Assembly: GCA_022704885.1 (NCBI GenBank)
Contig: JAKJFO010000092.1
Span: 1-15,484, forward strand
Length of the DNA stretch: 15,484 bases
From: Candidatus Rifleibacteriota bacterium
GTDB taxonomy: Bacteria; Riflebacteria; Ozemobacteria; Ozemobacterales; Ozemobacteraceae
Reading direction: 5' to 3'
Position numbers and translations under genes: made by a program. Positions 1 to 5,415 of the stretch are shown here, piece after piece. Below the pieces are notes generated by a model. It saw nothing but the letters and a program-made list of their open reading frames with translations, was not told the origin of the DNA and ran no database searches. Within the stretch, counting starts at the first letter, position 1. Each line of letters opens with the position of its first letter.

Positions 1-2
1 AG

Positions 3-122
3 ATCATGGATTTCGGTCTGCTGATGGCCGGCGCCACCCTCGCCGCCGTGCCCATGGTCGTGGTGTTCATATTCTTCTCACGCTATATGCTCGAAGGCAT
101 GCGCAAAGGATCGATTCAGTGA
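3..122 (+). CDS. Sugar ABC transporter permease, C-terminal fragment (MalG/UgpE type)
   Basis: Only the last 39 codons are in the window; the 5' part lies to the left. The visible end has a hydrophobic segment (LMAGATLAAVPMVVVFIFFS) followed by RYMLEGMRKGSIQ. This matches the typical end of the MalG-like carbohydrate permeases, where a last transmembrane helix starting at AG..LA..P leads into a short RY..EG...G cytoplasmic tail. The protein would be one of two inner-membrane subunits of a binding-protein-dependent sugar importer. Its TGA overlaps the GTG start of the next gene by three bases (GTGA), so the two are almost certainly co-transcribed and translationally coupled. The transported sugar cannot be read from this fragment; the kinase downstream makes an amino sugar such as GlcNAc plausible. 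Confidence 0.8.
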   Translation: MMDFGLLMAGATLAAVPMVVVFIFFSRYMLEGMRKGSIQ

Positions 123-1066
123 GTCAGAGTTTCGTCTCGATCGACTGGGGCGGCAGCGAGCTCAAGGGCATCTACACCGGCAACCGGCGTGAGTTTTCGA
201 TGCAGGCCGGCAATATCAGGCTACTCGATCGGGAACGCCTGCTGCAGATCTGCCGCGACATCATGCATGCTGCCGAAATCGGCAACGATAGTGTAGTCTG
301 GCTGATCGGAGCCGCCGGAGCCGACGATCTGGCAGCGGCAAAAAGGCTCGAAGAAGCGGTCTCAAACGCGCATCCGGCATGCCGGCAGGTCATTGTTAAA
401 TCTGATTATGAATGTAACCATGCCGCCTGCCTGGCCGGCAAAGACGGAATTCTTTCGGTCAATGGCACCGGCTCGATCGTTTTTGCGAAATGCGGGCAGA
501 GCAGCGCACGTTTTGCCGGCTGGGGCTACGTTCTCGACGAACTGCCATCAGGCGCCTGGTTCGGCCGCAAAGCGCTCGAAGGTGTCCTGCGCAACCTCGA
601 AGGCTTTCCGGAGAGTCTGCCCTGCCGTGAGGCATTCGAACGCCGCTTCGGCTCAGCTGAACGTCGCGGTATTATCGACACCCTGTATCGTGCCGCCAGC
701 ATACAAAGGAAGCTCGGCGAATACGCTCCGGTGCTTACCGAAGCTTATGCGACCGGCTGTCCGTTTGCGGCGAAGGCAGTAAGTGCTTCGATCGCGCAGC
801 TGCTCGGCTTTTTCCGACAAGCTGCAACTCAAACCGGAATGAGCGGCGCCATCAATTTGTGCGGTTCCGGCGGCCTCTGGCAGAAGTGGCCGAAACTGGC
901 TTCTCTGGTATGCGAAAAGGCCGGCGAAGCCGGTGTTGTTTTTAATCTGATCAGCCCCTCGTCAGATTTGAGCCTGGGCCCGCTGATTCTACAGGCGCAG
1001 ACAGACGCCAGGGCTCTTCAGGCGCTGAAAGAATCAGGTATGACCAGACAAAGCCCACTTTGCTGA
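119..1066 (+). CDS. BadF/BadG-type sugar kinase, N-acetylglucosamine kinase-like
   Basis: A 315-aa cytoplasmic protein of the ASKHA fold, probably phosphorylating N-acetylglucosamine or a related amino sugar at the expense of ATP. Visible motifs in order: a phosphate-1 loop with Asp9 in IDWGGSELKG, an acidic residue at Asp96 in a SDYECNHAA stretch corresponding to the NDA.AA region of GlcNAc kinases, the phosphate-2 motif NGTGS (115-119), the GWGY..DE..SG..FGRKAL segment (134-152) diagnostic of the BadF/NAGK group, and the adenosine-binding CGSGGLW (248-254). The length fits the family. The GTG start is chosen because it overlaps the stop of the upstream permease and leads directly into the phosphate-1 strand. 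The usual GDEGSG is changed to LDELPSG, so substrate or activity may differ. Context with the sugar permease, and nagB about 3.4 kb away, supports amino-sugar salvage. 2-hydroxyglutaryl-CoA dehydratase activator is an alternative within the superfamily but fits less well. Confidence 0.8.
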   Translation: MSQSFVSIDWGGSELKGIYTGNRREFSMQAGNIRLLDRERLLQICRDIMHAAEIGNDSVVWLIGAAGADDLAAAKRLEEAVSNAHPACRQVIVKSDYECNHAACLAGKDGILSVNGTGSIVFAKCGQSSARFAGWGYVLDELPSGAWFGRKALEGVLRNLEGFPESLPCREAFERRFGSAERRGIIDTLYRAASIQRKLGEYAPVLTEAYATGCPFAAKAVSASIAQLLGFFRQAATQTGMSGAINLCGSGGLWQKWPKLASLVCEKAGEAGVVFNLISPSSDLSLGPLILQAQTDARALQALKESGMTRQSPLC

Positions 1067-1189
1067 AATTTTGTGACGATAGTCGTGAAGTTCTGCTTCA
1101 GATAAGATTTTGAGATTGTATCTTTCTTGTTGGCCGGCAGAAACGTTATTATTGTAGTGATAAGAGTATATAAGTATGTGAGGTGTACC

Positions 1190-2191
1190 ATGAAGAAGTT
1201 GTTCGTTGTATTCAGTATCATTCTTCTGGCAGGCTGTTTTATTGCCACGCCTGTCGCCCGGGCCAACGAAGACACGCCTGATTATCAGGCCACGGTCAAA
1301 ACTGGTTTCAGTGTAGTCGACAAGACCTACGACCAGTTTGAAACCGAGATTTTCGAGATGGACAGCGCAGTCAACAACATGCTGATTTCGGTTGATGCCG
1401 TCAAAAGCGACACCTGTCTGTTCAGAGCATACGCGCGTTTCAGAGACGCCAAAAGCGGCAAATGGACAAGATTTCTGGCGTTCGACTCTGAATATCACTT
1501 TGCCACCGTCGAGCCGATCTCTGCCTATCAGCTTTATTTTGTAATTCGCGACCCGATGAAGGGCAAGACCGAAATTCCGGGCTTTACCGTTCAGGGCGTT
1601 TATATCGACGAGAAGATCATGGAATACGTAATGCAGGAACCCGAAGCATTCGAACCCGCAAAGGTCGCTGCGAAGCCGGCCATTGTATCGCGCGCGGCAT
1701 GGGGTGCCAGACCGCCCAAAAATGCGTATACTCAGCACGTGGTTCAACGCCTGGTAGTTCATCACAGCTGGATTCCCAACCAGTCTCAGTATAAGGGCGC
1801 GCTCAGCATTCGTGGCATACAGAACTACCACATGGATGACCCCAACACCGGCTGGACCGACATCGGCTACCACTTTCTGATCGGCCCCGAAGGAACCATC
1901 TACCAGGGCCGCCCCGAAACCGTGGTCGGCGCCCATGCTTCACCGAACACCAACGCGGTCGGCATCTGCCTGATCGGCGACTACGACCCCGGCAAAGACC
2001 CGATTCCGCCGGTCATGGAAAAATCACTGGTCGAACTGCTGACCTGGCTCTGCTCGAACTACAAGGTTAACCCGGGCGTGAACATCTATGGGCACTGCGA
2101 CTACTCGACCAAATCCTGCCCCGGTCTCGAAGTCTATAAGAGACTGCCACAGTATCGTCAGCAGATCATCGCCACCATCGGCCAGAAGTAA
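1190..2191 (+). CDS. Exported PGRP-type N-acetylmuramoyl-L-alanine amidase (Amidase_2)
   Basis: A 333-aa secreted or lipid-anchored enzyme expected to cut the amide bond between muramic acid and the stem peptide. The start at 1190 has a GAGGTG ribosome binding site just upstream and opens a signal sequence; a longer reading from 1127 would put 21 unrelated residues in front. The signal peptide contains both a lipobox-like LLAGC (Cys16) and an ARA-NE signal peptidase I site around residues 24-26. Residues 30-160 form an unassigned, probably beta-rich domain. Residues 165-325 are an Amidase_2/PGRP domain: SRAAWGAR, VVHHS with His191/His192, GYHFLIG with Tyr227, GHCDY with His302 and KSCPG with Cys310. 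The His-Tyr-His-Cys set matches the zinc ligands and catalytic Tyr of T7 lysozyme and animal amidase PGRPs, so the enzyme is probably active. It is followed by a strong terminator and lies convergent to the SpoIID-type gene. A 300-residue open frame on the opposite strand (1034-1936) is a shadow. Confidence 0.93.
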   Translation: MKKLFVVFSIILLAGCFIATPVARANEDTPDYQATVKTGFSVVDKTYDQFETEIFEMDSAVNNMLISVDAVKSDTCLFRAYARFRDAKSGKWTRFLAFDSEYHFATVEPISAYQLYFVIRDPMKGKTEIPGFTVQGVYIDEKIMEYVMQEPEAFEPAKVAAKPAIVSRAAWGARPPKNAYTQHVVQRLVVHHSWIPNQSQYKGALSIRGIQNYHMDDPNTGWTDIGYHFLIGPEGTIYQGRPETVVGAHASPNTNAVGICLIGDYDPGKDPIPPVMEKSLVELLTWLCSNYKVNPGVNIYGHCDYSTKSCPGLEVYKRLPQYRQQIIATIGQK

Positions 2192-2218
2192 CACACAACT
2201 AAGCTCAGCTTAAACACG

Positions 2219-2257
2219 AACTCTCTGCCGGCCCCGCCGCGCAGAGAGTTTTTCTTT
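2219..2257 (+). terminator. Rho-independent terminator of the amidase gene
   Basis: A perfect 10-bp stem (AACTCTCTGC at 2219-2228 with GCAGAGAGTT at 2241-2250) encloses a 12-nt loop and is followed by TTTCTTT. It lies 28 bases after the amidase stop codon. The stem is symmetrical, but a matching T-run on the minus strand is lacking, so it should act mainly on plus-strand transcripts. Confidence 0.88.
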
Positions 2258-2547
2258 GCCCGGGAAATGCAAATCTCGGCTGTCTGCTTAAACTGCTTCA
2301 TATCCAGCTTGATTGAAAACCGCAATTCAAATACGCCAGAGAACCAGCTGGCGAGTGGCCTTGAATCTGTGCGATCGGCAAAATCAGACACTTTTAAACT
2401 ATTGCAGCAAAGATAAGATTGGCATTGTTTATTGTTTATTATTGATTATGAAGATTAGTCCATCTTACAGAATGCAGTTCTTTTAAACATGCATGGCTTT
2501 TAATCAATCCTGCAATGGCGCGGATTGTCCTGGCGGTTAACTCACCA
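2258..2547. other. Intergenic stretch between two convergent genes; no gene seen
   Basis: About 290 bases between the amidase terminator and the stop codon of the minus-strand SpoIID-type gene. It is AT-rich towards its right half. It contains a short heptamer-type repeat (attgttt twice, then attattgatta, around 2424-2447) and the palindrome CATGCATG near 2488. No convincing terminator for the minus-strand gene, and no open frame with a ribosome binding site, is visible. A 77-residue minus-strand frame (2158-2391) runs through the terminator and the amidase end and is rejected as a gene. Confidence 0.5.
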
Positions 2548-4140
2548 TCAGTACATCTTTTTGAGGATGCTGCCTGGAAAGTAGTGAGCGAGAATTCGCG
2601 AAAAAAGCCATCCCTGCTTGGCGAGGCTCTGAGCGCCAGTCTGACACATGCCGACGCCGTGACCGAAGCCGGCACCGTAAAAGTCAGCGCTGGTGATGAA
2701 GCCGGCGGCATCGAGTTTGTAATCAGCAACAAAACAGGCGCTGGCAAAGCCTCCGAAGAGGCGGCGAATATTAAGTTCTTTCATAACCGTCTTGTTACCG
2801 CGTTCACCGACGAAAGTCATGCGATAGATGCGGCCTGAAAAGCCACGAGCAATATCAGTAACGTTTTTGATGCGGCCAATGGCGAGCTGGTTTTCGACAG
2901 CTTTCCATTCGGTGGTGGTCATGCTTTTGCTCCAGCGGAAGCGGTTGCCACCCTCAACGTTCGGGTTATTGCAATTGCACTTTGGCGGATTTTTAATAAA
3001 ATCGGTGACCTGCTTTTCTTCTGAGAGATCGAGCGCCGGCGGGTTCTGGTGGTCCCAGACGCCGCCGAGAATCGGGTTCGGCTTGGTTGTCCAGACAAGA
3101 TGATTGGCTTCGCTGTGTCCGCCACAGTTGGCTGAATAAACGGCGCTGAGCAATTTGCCATTAGTCTCGGTCAGCACCTGACCGCTGGTCGGCACGATCT
3201 TGCGGCCAACATCGATGGTATAGGCTGTATCGCCGTAAAACACCTGGCAATGCTGTTCAGAGCAGGTGTCGAAGCCTTCCTGGGCATGGCGCACGCCGAT
3301 ATTGGCCATGATTTCGCCACGGGCCGCCACAGCCTGCGCCTGCAAAGCGCCCACCTCAGCCTTGGCCGAGATTTCAGAAACGACAACGCCCGGCAGCATA
3401 TATTCAAGCCCGGCAACCAGAATGCAATCTATCGCATCCTGAGCACCCCAGCGCACGAGCAGGGTTCGACCGGTATAGTCACGATCGGCATAGCCGTGCC
3501 AGGAGTAGCCCTTGCCATACTCAACCTTCTTCAGGTGCAGCGACTGCTGCGGCTGCAACAGCATATCAGGGCCGGTTGCCATGACCTGGCCGTTGATTTT
3601 GAGCGTCAATGAGCCTTTGGCAAGAGAGACAATCTCTTCGTAGATCCAGCTCGACTGCCCCTGAGCGGCTAGTTTATCGACCATAGCCTGAGCCGAAGGC
3701 CGGTCGGGGAAAACGCCAACCGCAACATCGGCGCGACGGTTGTCGATGATAACGGTTTTACTGTCGTCAGCAAAAATTTCGCTGCCGATGATCACAATCC
3801 TTGCAGATAAGCCCTGAGCCTGCCACTTTGCCTGCTCGGCGGCAAGAACGTCTTCGTCTTCAAGAGAAGCGGAAAGAACCATAACGTGATAGCGCTTGAC
3901 CGCCTTAGCCGTCAGCACGCCGGTTACCTGGCACCTGTCTGCGGTGGTGATTTTTCCCATGCTGCCGTTGATTTCCCAGGCGGCGCCCTGCGGGCAGTTG
4001 AAATCGAACGAGGTGGGATATTCGGCGATCTTGATCTTGATTTCGCGATCGCCAGCACTCGCAGCCATCGCCGCAATAACGAAAACAAACAGAATTGCAA
4101 AAACGGTACAACGCCTGAGGCTAAGCTTCAAAAGGCTCAT
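2548..4140 (-). CDS. Exported SpoIID/LytB-type glycan hydrolase with SPOR-like N-terminal domain
   Basis: A 530-aa protein with a signal peptide (hydrophobic about 12-27, cleavage near AASAG). SpoIID enzymes are lytic transglycosylases that cleave glycan strands already stripped of stem peptides. Residues 83-170 show two beta-alpha-beta units (YHVMVLSAS... and VAVGVFPDRPSAQAMVDKL...) like a SPOR domain. The SpoIID core runs from about 205 to 525: GLEYMLPGVVVSEIS with the expected catalytic Glu256, LQAQAVAAR (266-274), TCSEQHCQVFYG (292-303), YSANCGGHSE (335-344), and the C-terminal GAGFGHGVGMCQTGAQSLAKQG followed by ILAHYFPG. All these are family hallmarks. The ATG is preceded on its strand by GAGGTGAAGGA, an excellent ribosome binding site. 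No other sporulation genes are present, so the role is more likely general wall remodelling. It is divergent from nagB and convergent with an amidase, which would provide its denuded substrate. Confidence 0.92.
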   Translation of the reverse strand: MSLLKLSLRRCTVFAILFVFVIAAMAASAGDREIKIKIAEYPTSFDFNCPQGAAWEINGSMGKITTADRCQVTGVLTAKAVKRYHVMVLSASLEDEDVLAAEQAKWQAQGLSARIVIIGSEIFADDSKTVIIDNRRADVAVGVFPDRPSAQAMVDKLAAQGQSSWIYEEIVSLAKGSLTLKINGQVMATGPDMLLQPQQSLHLKKVEYGKGYSWHGYADRDYTGRTLLVRWGAQDAIDCILVAGLEYMLPGVVVSEISAKAEVGALQAQAVAARGEIMANIGVRHAQEGFDTCSEQHCQVFYGDTAYTIDVGRKIVPTSGQVLTETNGKLLSAVYSANCGGHSEANHLVWTTKPNPILGGVWDHQNPPALDLSEEKQVTDFIKNPPKCNCNNPNVEGGNRFRWSKSMTTTEWKAVENQLAIGRIKNVTDIARGFSGRIYRMTFVGERGNKTVMKELNIRRLFGGFASACFVADYKLDAAGFITSADFYGAGFGHGVGMCQTGAQSLAKQGWLFSRILAHYFPGSILKKMY

Positions 4141-4171
4141 TCCTTCACCTCACATATATTTTACAGCTTTA

Positions 4172-4199
4172 ATTCTAACATGTTTTCAGCAGTTTGCAA
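4172..4199 (-). promoter_or_regulatory. Probable sigma70 promoter of the SpoIID-type gene
   Basis: On the minus strand, TTGCAA (4194-4199) and TAGAAT (4172-4177) are separated by 16 bases. A TG one base upstream of the -10 gives an extended -10 element. It lies about 30 bases before the start codon at 4140. The match is read by eye only. Confidence 0.55.
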
Positions 4200-4427
4200 A
4201 AGAGCGACAATTCACCAGACGAATGAAGATAGCCGTCTGATAGCGCTTTTAATCAAGGTTTTCAAATTATTCCGTAACCCTGCCTTATTCAGATTACACA
4301 AAAAATGCAGAAAGACACATCGCTGACCCTTGATTTAACACGAGTTTCACAGAGACCTCCTTTATTCGATACATTTCGACAGGCTGGCGATTCATCAATC
4401 AGTTTATCTGCGGCAGCTGGCAGGTTG
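4200..4427. other. Central part of the 339-bp divergent intergenic region; no gene seen
   Basis: This is the middle of the space between the divergent spoIID-type gene and nagB (4141-4479). The flanks hold the two promoters. No supported small gene is seen in it. A 63-residue minus-strand frame (4289-4480) would overlap the nagB promoter and start codon and has no family signature, so it is not called. Confidence 0.4.
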
Positions 4428-4471
4428 TGATATAATGCGGCAGAATCCAGAATAAGCGTGCTGTCGAGGAG
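4428..4471 (+). promoter_or_regulatory. Extended -10 promoter and ribosome binding site of nagB
   Basis: TGaTATAAT at 4428-4436 is a perfect -10 hexamer with the TGn extension. A recognisable -35 is lacking (ctgcgg at the 17-bp position), as is usual for extended -10 promoters. The strong ribosome binding site GAGGAG (4466-4471) lies 8 bases before the nagB ATG. No NagC-like operator could be recognised by eye. Confidence 0.65.
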
Positions 4472-4479
4472 ATAAAGCA

Positions 4480-5265
4480 ATGGAAGTAATCATAAAATCA
4501 GACAAAATCGAAGCGAGTAAGCTGGGTGCCAAAATCATTGCACGACTGATCAGGGATAAGGCAAAGGCCGTTCTCGGACTGGCTACCGGCTCGACACCGC
4601 TGGCACTCTACCAGGAACTGGTGCGCATGCACCGGGAAGAATCGCTGTCATTCAAAAATGTCACCACATTCAATCTCGACGAATATGTTGGCCTTGATCC
4701 TGAGCACCCCTGCTCATTTTACAGTGAAATGCACAAAAATCTTTTCTGCCACATCGACCTGGCAAAAGGAGCAAGCCATCTGCCCGATGGCATGGCGAAG
4801 GATCTGCCAGCCAGCTGCGCTGCGTATGAAGCGGCAATCAAAGTGGCCGGCGGCATCGACCTGCAGCTGCTTGGAATCGGGCATGACGGCCATCTGGCTT
4901 TCAATGAACCCGGCTCATCACTGGCGTCGCGCACCCGCCTGAAAACACTCTCGCAAAAGACCATCAAGGCAAATTCCCGCTTTTTTGGCAGTGAAGACAA
5001 GGTTCCCAGACATGTTGTCACGATGGGTCTTGGCACGATCATGGAAGCAAAGCAGTGCGTGCTTCTCGCATTCGGCAAAGACAAGGCTGAAGCGGTTCAT
5101 GAAATGATCGAAGGTCCGGTTACGGCTTCATGCCCGGGCAGCATTCTGCAGTTTCACGAAAAAGCGATAGTATTGCTCGACCCCGAAGCCGCTGGAAAAC
5201 TGAAGCGCAAACAATATTATCTCGACGTCTACGCCGGCAAACCCGCGTGGCAGCTGTGGGACTAA
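4480..5265 (+). CDS. nagB: Glucosamine-6-phosphate deaminase
   Basis: A 261-aa cytoplasmic enzyme that converts glucosamine-6-phosphate to fructose-6-phosphate and ammonia, linking amino-sugar salvage to glycolysis. Family motifs are complete: the phosphate-binding loop LGLATGSTP (32-40), NLDEYVGL with catalytic Asp67, and the signature LGIGHDGHLAFNEPGSS with Asp136, His138 and Glu143. The spacing of those last three is the same as Asp141, His143 and Glu148 of E. coli NagB. VPRHVVTMGLGTIMEAK (175-191) is also typical. The length is near that of the family's usual 240-266 residues. The ATG has GAGGAG upstream and its own promoter. No nagA (GlcNAc-6-P deacetylase) is adjacent; it may lie outside the window. 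6-Phosphogluconolactonase belongs to the same superfamily but lacks this HDGHLAFNEP signature. Confidence 0.95.
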   Translation: MEVIIKSDKIEASKLGAKIIARLIRDKAKAVLGLATGSTPLALYQELVRMHREESLSFKNVTTFNLDEYVGLDPEHPCSFYSEMHKNLFCHIDLAKGASHLPDGMAKDLPASCAAYEAAIKVAGGIDLQLLGIGHDGHLAFNEPGSSLASRTRLKTLSQKTIKANSRFFGSEDKVPRHVVTMGLGTIMEAKQCVLLAFGKDKAEAVHEMIEGPVTASCPGSILQFHEKAIVLLDPEAAGKLKRKQYYLDVYAGKPAWQLWD

Positions 5266-5350
5266 GCGACAAACGAACACATCTCATTCGTTACTGATCT
5301 GCATCCAGACACGGTCTTATTTGCGGCAACGTTTTTGCGACCGGGGTACC

Positions 5351-5379
5351 TTGTGGTGCAGGGGAATAAAAGTTATAAT
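5351..5379 (+). promoter_or_regulatory. Probable promoter of the 785-aa metalloprotease gene
   Basis: A perfect TATAAT (5374-5379) lies 17 bases after TTGTGG (5351-5356), a half-matching -35. A six-base inverted repeat, AGGGGA (5360-5365) and TCCCCT (5391-5396), brackets the -10 and could be an operator or a chance match. The gene's GGAGG ribosome binding site is at 5405-5409, six bases before the ATG. Confidence 0.5.
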
Positions 5380-5415
5380 TGATTAAAATATCCCCTTGGT
5401 CTCTGGAGGCAGAAA

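Noticed and set aside
1088..1102. TGAAG/CTTCA hairpin after the kinase gene
   Set aside because: Only five pairs and no proper T-run close to the stem; not supported as a terminator.
1034..1936. 300-residue open frame on the minus strand
   Set aside because: It lies opposite the clearly recognised amidase, shows no family motif and is explained by codon bias of the real gene.
2158..2391. 77-residue minus-strand frame after the amidase
   Set aside because: It runs through a perfect terminator hairpin and the amidase 3' end, with no ribosome binding site seen.
2424..2447. Short AT-rich tandem repeat (attgttt units)
   Set aside because: Only two full units; low-complexity intergenic DNA rather than a functional repeat array.
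2515..2838. 107-residue plus-strand frame
   Set aside because: It overlaps the conserved C-terminal end of the SpoIID-type gene on the other strand; a shadow frame.
4289..4480. 63-residue minus-strand frame in the spoIID-nagB intergenic region
   Set aside because: It covers the nagB promoter, ribosome binding site and start codon, and its product has no coherent feature.
5272..5343. Weak hairpins after nagB (AACGAA/TTCGTT and CGGTC/GACCG)
   Set aside because: Stems of five or six bases without a following T-run; too weak to call as terminators.
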